64,000 bases of DNA, from NCBI GenBank assembly GCA_024349765.1, contig AP026074.1:930001-994000 (forward strand), given 5' to 3'. A program made the position numbers and the translations under genes. The notes under the pieces were generated by a model, which worked only from the letters and a program-made list of their open reading frames with translations, did no database searches and was not told the origin of the DNA. The stretch is from Streptomyces nigrescens (lineage in GTDB: Bacteria > Actinomycetota > Actinomycetes > Streptomycetales > Streptomycetaceae). Shown here one piece after another: positions 58,608 to 64,000 of this stretch; position 1 is the stretch's first letter, and every line of letters starts with the position of its first letter.

Positions 58608-61600
58608 TCACGCAGCCTGGCCGAGGCCGACAGCGGTCAGGTCCTGCTCGCGTAGCAGGGTGAAGTCGACGTCAAGCTTCGTTTCGTACGCCTCGGGCTG
58701 GATGCCGAGCTCGTGCGTGCTGTACTCGCCGAACCTGTTGATGTGCTCGGTCAGGTACGGCGAGATGTGGGCCAGGTCCTCCGGCTCGATCGTCCAGCCC
58801 TCCTCCAGCAGCTGCCGCACGATCTCCGCGATGTCCAGGGCGTTGTGAAAAGTGACCGCGTTCGTGAGCAGAGCGTTGAATTTCATCGCCTTCTCCTGCT
58901 CGACGGGGTCGTTGTCGGTGATGACGCCGCGGTTGCCGAAGCCGAGCCACTGGGAGAAGCCGTTGAACGCCTCGACCTTGTTGGTCGCCGCGCTCACCCG
59001 CCGCCGCAGCGGGGCGTCGGAGAGGTAGCGCAGCAGCTGCACGGTGCGGATCACGCGGCCGACCTCGCGGAACGCCGCGTACGTGGCGTTCTTCTTGGAT
59101 CCTGAGCGCAGGCGCTTGAGCAACGTCGACGAGGAGATGGCGCCCTCGCGGACGGAGACGGCCGCACGCATCAGGTGCCGGAACTGGGACTCGATCAGGT
59201 CGAAGTCGACTGTGTTCTTGCCCGGCTCTCCGAACAGTGCGTCGATGTGCACGTACTCGGCTCTCTTCGCCGGCCGGTAGAAGGTCATGCCCTTCCAGTT
59301 CCTGATCCTGGGCATCAGGTCGAAGCCCAGCAGGTGGGCGAGTGCGAACACCGGCTGGGACTGGCCCTGGGTGTCCGCGTGCACGGTTGTCGGCTGCACC
59401 TCTGAGGTGTTCTTCAGCAGGCCCTCGATGATGTAGACGGCCTCCCACACCCCGCACGGGATGAAGTGCGTGAACAGCGCGATGTAGGTGTCGGAGATGT
59501 GGTGATAGGCGATGCCGCCCGGCTTCCCGTACCGCACGGACGTCTCGGCGAGCAGGTTGTCGAGGTAGGTGTCCATGTGGGTGCCGTCCGCCGCCGCTGT
59601 GGTGCCGTCGCCCCACGCCTGCGAGATGTCCAGGCGGGCGTGCGCGTTGACCAGGTCTGCGATCGCCTCGTTCAGCAGCACGATCGAGAAGTGCCGGTTC
59701 GCCGTGTATGACAGCTCGTGCCCGCTCACCCCGGGGATGTGGCGGGCGGCCTCGTAGGGGCCCATGTTGGTGCCCTTGACGAAGGTCGTGATGATGTAGC
59801 GGCCGAAGGGGTCGGCGAGCTTCGGCTCGTTGCCGGAGGCCGGTCCGAAGCGGCGCCACCACTCCACCCAGTACGCGGTCCTCGACAGAATCCCGATCAG
59901 CGTGCGCTCCGGCATCCTCGCCTTGATCTCCTGCTCCAGCCGCTTCGCCGAGGGCGTGAGCCCCTCCGCGCGGTGCGGCTTCAGCGACGGGATGCCCGTC
60001 TCCGGGCCGATGACCAGGCCTTCGTTATCCGGGTATCCGGCGTCCGCCGCTGCGGCGGCGCCGCGGAGCTTGTCCTCCAGCTGCCGGCGGAAGAACTGCG
60101 CGTCGAACCCGGCGGTCTCGCCCGGCTCGCACAGCCCGACCTCCACCAGATAGTCGGCCAGCTTGTCCTGCACCACCTCCCAGACCAGCAGCTGCTGGGA
60201 CCAGTCGGCGTACTCCTCCGAGCCGAGAACCGCGACGTCGCCGCAGCGCAGTTCCTCGGCGAGATAGGTGAAGACCATCGCCTCGAAGTGCTTGCGGACG
60301 AACTGCCCGGTGCGGGTCTTGTCGACGACCACCTTGCGCCAGTTCTGGGTGGCGAAGGAGACGTCCACCTCCTTGCCTTCTTCGTCGAAGGCGGTGATGT
60401 ACTCGCCGCGGGCGCCCTGGTGCCGCTGGGCGTGCGCGAGCGCGTCCAGCACCCGGCCGTCCTCCGAGGTAGCGGTGAACTCCAGCTTCTCGGCCAGGTC
60501 GAACATCACCGCCCGGTCCCGGCCGATCTGCCCGTACAGCAGCGGCTCCCACACGTTGCCGTGGTGGGCGGAGACCTTCTCGATCTGCTCGTACTGCCTG
60601 GCGAACCCGCCGAAGCCCTCCACCGTCTTCGTCACCGTGGCCAGGCCCCCGGCCTGCACGACCAGGGCCTTGACGAAGGCGAGCAGGGCCGGGGAGACCT
60701 TCCCGCCCAGCCGCCGGACCACCTCGTCGGCTGACGCCTCCTCATCCAGCCCCTCAAGGGCCGCCCTGGTCTCGGCGGTCATCTCCGCGGCCTTCGCGAG
60801 CGCCAGCTGGGCCGGGCCGTCGGCGTCGATGTCCTTGAGCACGACGCGGTAGTTCCCGATCAGGGCCTCGGTGATCTCCCGCTCGGCGAGCCGGATCTCC
60901 TCCAGCTCCGTCTTGGCCTTCTTGACCTTCGTGGCGACGCGCTTGCAGAACATCGTCGCCAGGTCGTCACGGACCCGCATCCTCGCCTTGTGGACCAGGC
61001 ACGAGATCAGCGCGAGGCGCTTGACCGGCGTGTAGTCCCGCAGCGCCGGGGCGTCCCCGGCGTCCGCCTCCCCGGCGAAGTCGGTGATCTTCCGTGCGGC
61101 GACACCGTCCATCCACACCGCGCTGTCGCCGAGGCCCTCCAGCCACTCCATGCGTTTGGTGAGGTTCTTGAAGTGTGACCAGCTCGGCCCCTTGGCAGGC
61201 TTCTTCAGCCGGTTGAACAGCGTCGTGCCGTCCGCATCGCGCTCCTCCAGCAGCCGCAGCAGCTCGGTGCGCTGAAGGGGGCTCATGCGGTCGTGGATGC
61301 CTTCGCAGATCGAGGCGTTCACCTCGGTGCGGATCTTCGAGGCCATCTTGTCGAACGTGGAGAACCCCGGCAGCTCCAGCCCGGCCTCCACCACCTTCTC
61401 CAGCGCAATGTTGATCAGGTCCGCCGGCCGGTTCTTCGCCGCGGCCTCCTTGCGGATCGACTGCTCGGCGATCCGCCGGGCCTCCGCCTGGTCATACGCC
61501 ACACCGACCCGCTTGCGCACCAGGCCCCGGTGATGCTTCGCGGTTCGCTCCGCCCGGTACACCGGCAGCGTGCCCTCCGGCAGCTCCACCTGCCGCCGCA

Positions 61601-61823
61601 CGAACTCCACCACCTGATCCGGCACATCCTCCAGCGCCGGGAAGCACCCCATGCGCTGATACGACTTCAGCATCAACAGCAGGGCCAGCAGATGCTCATC
61701 CCCGTCTGTCGCCCCGGCCGCCCACTCCAGCTCATCGGAAGTCGGCGAGAAGAACAGATGCAGCTCGTGCGCGGTGATCAGCCGCTTGAACCGCGGATAC
61801 GCGGTCCGCTCGATCGAGGTCAC
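58608..61823 (-). CDS. tnpA: Tn3-family transposase TnpA
   Basis: 1071 residues from GTG 61823 (the frame is open to 61871, but VTSIERTAYPRFKRLITAHE is the family-like N-terminus). Catalytic motifs of Tn3 transposases are visible: Asp in WGDGTTAAADGTHMD, Asp in TTVHADTQGQS and Glu in TNKVEAFNGFSQW. It appears full-length. I could not find the 38-bp-type inverted repeats or a resolvase beside it, so the element may be incomplete. Confidence 0.92.
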   Translation of the reverse strand: MTSIERTAYPRFKRLITAHELHLFFSPTSDELEWAAGATDGDEHLLALLLMLKSYQRMGCFPALEDVPDQVVEFVRRQVELPEGTLPVYRAERTAKHHRGLVRKRVGVAYDQAEARRIAEQSIRKEAAAKNRPADLINIALEKVVEAGLELPGFSTFDKMASKIRTEVNASICEGIHDRMSPLQRTELLRLLEERDADGTTLFNRLKKPAKGPSWSHFKNLTKRMEWLEGLGDSAVWMDGVAARKITDFAGEADAGDAPALRDYTPVKRLALISCLVHKARMRVRDDLATMFCKRVATKVKKAKTELEEIRLAEREITEALIGNYRVVLKDIDADGPAQLALAKAAEMTAETRAALEGLDEEASADEVVRRLGGKVSPALLAFVKALVVQAGGLATVTKTVEGFGGFARQYEQIEKVSAHHGNVWEPLLYGQIGRDRAVMFDLAEKLEFTATSEDGRVLDALAHAQRHQGARGEYITAFDEEGKEVDVSFATQNWRKVVVDKTRTGQFVRKHFEAMVFTYLAEELRCGDVAVLGSEEYADWSQQLLVWEVVQDKLADYLVEVGLCEPGETAGFDAQFFRRQLEDKLRGAAAAADAGYPDNEGLVIGPETGIPSLKPHRAEGLTPSAKRLEQEIKARMPERTLIGILSRTAYWVEWWRRFGPASGNEPKLADPFGRYIITTFVKGTNMGPYEAARHIPGVSGHELSYTANRHFSIVLLNEAIADLVNAHARLDISQAWGDGTTAAADGTHMDTYLDNLLAETSVRYGKPGGIAYHHISDTYIALFTHFIPCGVWEAVYIIEGLLKNTSEVQPTTVHADTQGQSQPVFALAHLLGFDLMPRIRNWKGMTFYRPAKRAEYVHIDALFGEPGKNTVDFDLIESQFRHLMRAAVSVREGAISSSTLLKRLRSGSKKNATYAAFREVGRVIRTVQLLRYLSDAPLRRRVSAATNKVEAFNGFSQWLGFGNRGVITDNDPVEQEKAMKFNALLTNAVTFHNALDIAEIVRQLLEEGWTIEPEDLAHISPYLTEHINRFGEYSTHELGIQPEAYETKLDVDFTLLREQDLTAVGLGQAA

Positions 61824-61946
61824 AATCCCGCCCCGGGCCAGACGACAGCTCAACATCACCACCAACGACACTGATCCGAACGGGTGACGGGCCGGACCCT
61901 TCAGAGCTTCAAGATCAACTCATTGCCCCTTTGACCCCTACCTGGG

Positions 61947-62384
61947 TCACACCCCCTCCGGGTCGAAGAGCGGCTCAGCCCCCAAGGCCACCAGGGCCCG
62001 ATAGATCTGGTCTGCGCTCACCGGGTGCTCGCTGTGCCTGGATGTCGTCGTACTTCTTCTTGCGCTCCTCGAAGGTGTCAGCGGACTGGGGTGGGCCGGT
62101 CTCTTGGCTTCGTTCTTCGCGGCCTGTTCCTGGAACAAGTCCTTGAGGCCGGGGTGCTGGTAGGTGAGGTGCCAGGGCTTGAGGCCGGCCTCGATAGCGA
62201 GCTGGGTGACGTTGAGCCGTCCGTTGGACCGCTGCGGGGTGTCGGCGAAGAGCCGGTTCATCGCGGCGATGATCGCCCGCCGGACCGTGTTGGCAGCGCA
62301 GTTCACGATGCTCGGCCACTGAAGTCTGGGCACACGGGTAGCGGCGGTGCCTCCCGGATTCGTGAACGTCGACTTGGCCGCCAT
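61947..62384 (-). CDS. Putative DNA-binding protein associated with the Tn3 transposase
   Basis: ATG 62384 behind GGGAGG at 6 bases. Residues 40-95 (NTVRRAIIAAMNRLFADTPQ; LNVTQLAIEAGLKPWHLTYQ) look like an HTH accessory protein of integrative elements. After about residue 100 another frame reads FEERKKKYDDIQAQ, the coiled-coil tail expected for the family, so the 3' end is probably frameshifted. About 145 codons as it stands. Confidence 0.5.
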   Translation of the reverse strand: MAAKSTFTNPGGTAATRVPRLQWPSIVNCAANTVRRAIIAAMNRLFADTPQRSNGRLNVTQLAIEAGLKPWHLTYQHPGLKDLFQEQAAKNEAKRPAHPSPLTPSRSARRSTTTSRHSEHPVSADQIYRALVALGAEPLFDPEGV

Positions 62385-62512
62385 CGGGGGCCTCCCGCGC
62401 TCATCGCCAAGCGACTCCCCTTCCCGTCCCGTGCACAAAGCCACCGCCGGAAATGACGCCCTTGAGCCTTCACGGACACAGGCACAGAGGGTGCGTCCGG
62501 ACAACGGCGTGA

Positions 62513-62836
62513 TCAGAGCCCGAGTGCAGTGTCAGGTCGGCAGAAGGGGCAGGCTTCGACGCCGGAGGTCAGGGCCTCGGTTGCCTGGCGGCGGGTGATC
62601 GCTTTACCGGTGGCTGCCGGGCAGTGCCCTTCGTGGACATAGAGCGGGCGGCCGTCCCCCGCCGCCCGGGCGGGCTGGAGAAGCCAGTCCGGCTGCGGAG
62701 GTGGAATGGGCTTGGGACGGCTGGCCTCGTAGCGCTTGACCTCTTCGATCCGTGTGTGGACGGCTCTCAGCTGCAGCCGGAGCCAGTACTCCAGCGTCTG
62801 GAGCCGATCCAGGTCCGGGGGAAGAGAGTCGTTCAC
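62513..62836 (-). CDS. DUF6233-like protein, 107 residues
   Basis: Begins LPPDLDRLQTLEYWLRLQLR and ends ACPFCRPDTALGL, which I recognise as the Streptomyces DUF6233 pattern; function unknown. TACACT lies 6 bases before the GTG start (minus strand 62848-62843), so the transcript is probably leaderless. The LexA box at 62857-62872 covers its -35 region. Confidence 0.75.
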   Translation of the reverse strand: MNDSLPPDLDRLQTLEYWLRLQLRAVHTRIEEVKRYEASRPKPIPPPQPDWLLQPARAAGDGRPLYVHEGHCPAATGKAITRRQATEALTSGVEACPFCRPDTALGL

Positions 62837-62856
62837 GGTTCGAGTGTAATGCGTGT

Positions 62857-62872
62857 TCGAATATTAGTTCGA
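62857..62872. promoter_or_regulatory. LexA (SOS) box between DUF6233-like and ImuB-like genes
   Basis: TCGAATATTAGTTCGA differs at one base from the actinobacterial LexA consensus TCGAAC-N4-GTTCGA. It lies 24 bp before the ImuB-like start and overlaps the -35 position of the opposite promoter, so DNA damage may induce both. Confidence 0.75.
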
Positions 62873-62895
62873 TACCGTGAGGGGGGAGGTATGCG

Positions 62896-63909
62896 ATGAA
62901 GGGACATGAGCCGGCCGAGGCGAGCATCTTGCATCTGCGGTGTCGCCCCGATACCACCGAAACCGCCTTCCGCGAGGTCCTCGCGCTGCTGGAGGAGTTC
63001 TCCCCGACGGTCGAGGCCTTGCCGCCGTCCGCCGCGCTCGTTGATCTGCGCGGGGCCGTGAGGTTTTTCTCCCGTAGCCCGTACCAGCTGGCCGAGACCA
63101 TCCGCCTGCGCGCCTTGGCCCGGCTCGGAGTGGACACTCGCATCGGGGTGAGCTCGACGTACACCGTCGCTGCCATGGCGTCGGCGCTCCCAGGCTCCAA
63201 GGGCGTGCGCCTGGTCCCGCCGGGCGAGGTGACCTCACTTCTCTGGCCACTGGAAATCGAAGCCCTCCATGGAATCGGTCCGGTCCAGGCCCGAACGCTT
63301 CGCGGCTACGGTCTGCACACCATCGGTGCCCTCGCGGCGATGCCGACCTCGACCGTCGTCCGGCTCCTCGGAGGGCGGGCGGGACGCCTCCTTCACGAGC
63401 GAAGCCACGGCCATGACCCACGTCCCGTGACACCCCGGCGCCTGCCACTGTCCGCCAGCGAACGCATCCACTTTCCGCACGACACCCTCGACCCCGCCGC
63501 CCACCGGGCTGCCCTGCTGGACCTCGTGGTGACCCTCGGAACCCGGCTACGCGCCCAACGTCTGGCAGCCACGACCATCAGCGTCACCATCACCCTCGCC
63601 GACCGGTCGACGGTGACCCGGTCGCGCCGGCTACCCGAAGCCAGCTTCCACACCGAGGACCTCCGCTCCCCCGCTTACCGCATCCTCGATTCCTTTGCCC
63701 TGCAGCGAGCCCGCGTCCGGCAGATCGCCGCCCGTGTCGAGATGACAGAGGCCCATCGCGTCGCCCGCCAGATATCACTCGATGACACCAGGGAGTCCCG
63801 ACTGCTACTGGAGCCAGTGATCGACAAGGCGAACGCTCGCTTCGGCCCGGGCACCGTGGGCCCAGCAGCTACGTATCGGCATGCAGCCGATCACGCGCTC
63901 CGCACCTGA
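62896..63909 (+). CDS. ImuB-like Y-family DNA polymerase homologue without catalytic acidic residues
   Basis: 337 residues, ATG 62896 after GGGGAGG. The helix-hairpin-helix region (IEALHGIGPVQARTLRGYGL) and little-finger region are those of the DinB/ImuB group. Active polymerases have a first Asp in an HxDMDxFF motif and an S-(I/x)-DE-A motif; here the N-terminus reads ILHLRCRPD and the second motif is EALPPSAALVDL, so the metal-binding acids are gone. ImuB proteins of mycobacteria likewise lack activity and act as adaptors for DnaE2. No imuA or dnaE2 is seen before the window ends. Confidence 0.75.
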   Translation: MKGHEPAEASILHLRCRPDTTETAFREVLALLEEFSPTVEALPPSAALVDLRGAVRFFSRSPYQLAETIRLRALARLGVDTRIGVSSTYTVAAMASALPGSKGVRLVPPGEVTSLLWPLEIEALHGIGPVQARTLRGYGLHTIGALAAMPTSTVVRLLGGRAGRLLHERSHGHDPRPVTPRRLPLSASERIHFPHDTLDPAAHRAALLDLVVTLGTRLRAQRLAATTISVTITLADRSTVTRSRRLPEASFHTEDLRSPAYRILDSFALQRARVRQIAARVEMTEAHRVARQISLDDTRESRLLLEPVIDKANARFGPGTVGPAATYRHAADHALRT

Positions 63910-64000
63910 ACACGCAGATGCACGGCATGGCGAGGCTGCCGACAGGGCTGCGCACCCCGACGGCCTGGCGCCGCACCGTCTCTGGGCGGGAACAATCGAA
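63910..64000. other. Window end, no gene seen
   Basis: The final 91 bases follow the ImuB-like stop and hold nothing recognisable. Confidence 0.3.

Noticed and set aside
58557..61946. Tn3 terminal inverted repeats flanking tnpA
   Set aside because: Neither side shows a convincing 35-40 bp inverted pair, so I did not draw element boundaries.
1..64000. tRNA, rRNA or riboswitch genes
   Set aside because: I saw no cloverleaf with CCA-type acceptor context, no rRNA-like segment and no conserved riboswitch core on either strand by eye; a dedicated scan would be decisive.

Overview
The window is very GC-rich actinobacterial DNA, almost certainly from Streptomyces or a close relative with a linear replicon. 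The strongest reason is a tap-tpg operon, which encodes the telomere-associated and terminal proteins. It lies beside a helicase gene and faces a run of GC-rich hairpins typical of a Streptomyces chromosome or plasmid end.

The dominant structure is a giant inverted repeat. Positions 1-21388 are the reverse complement of about 21695-43396 (paired positions sum to 43397 over most of the length), and the left arm continues past the window start. The arms meet at about 306 unpaired bases (21389-21694) packed with hairpins, with telomere-terminus-like sequence at both edges. I read this as a telomere whose single-stranded 3' end folded back and was copied, or as two terminal inverted repeats joined in assembly. 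The left arm carries scattered one-base indels inward of about 16.5 kb and a deletion of about 304 bp near the tip, so the right arm is the better reference copy.

Going outward on the right arm from the telomere (about 21.4-21.7 kb): a small membrane protein; a putative HTH protein; a hypothetical protein; a zinc-ribbon/caspase-like pair; a frameshifted hypothetical gene; unknown genes, including one with a Crp-like box upstream; the helicase (32.4-34.9 kb) divergent from tap-tpg (35.1-37.9 kb); a TniQ-like gene; two unknown genes; then a tightly overlapping Tn7-like operon (41.4-48.3 kb). This operon encodes a TnsA-like protein that has lost active-site residues, a TnsB paralogue that has lost two of its three DDE residues, an intact TnsB, TnsC and TniQ. 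Three copies of a 12-bp motif at 48411-48472 mark a likely transposon end. The whole 21.4-48.5 kb block looks like a telomeric Tn7-like element: one end is a transposon end, the other a telomere maintained by the element's own Tap/Tpg.

From 48.5 kb to the end lies ordinary Streptomyces accessory DNA: a small secreted protein, an Imm49-type protein, a DUF6313-like membrane protein, a mosaic of IS481 and ISAs1 fragments enclosing three tandem paralogues of unknown function, a Tn3-family transposase, and a LexA-box-controlled pair (DUF6233-like gene and an ImuB-like Y-family polymerase lacking catalytic acidic residues).
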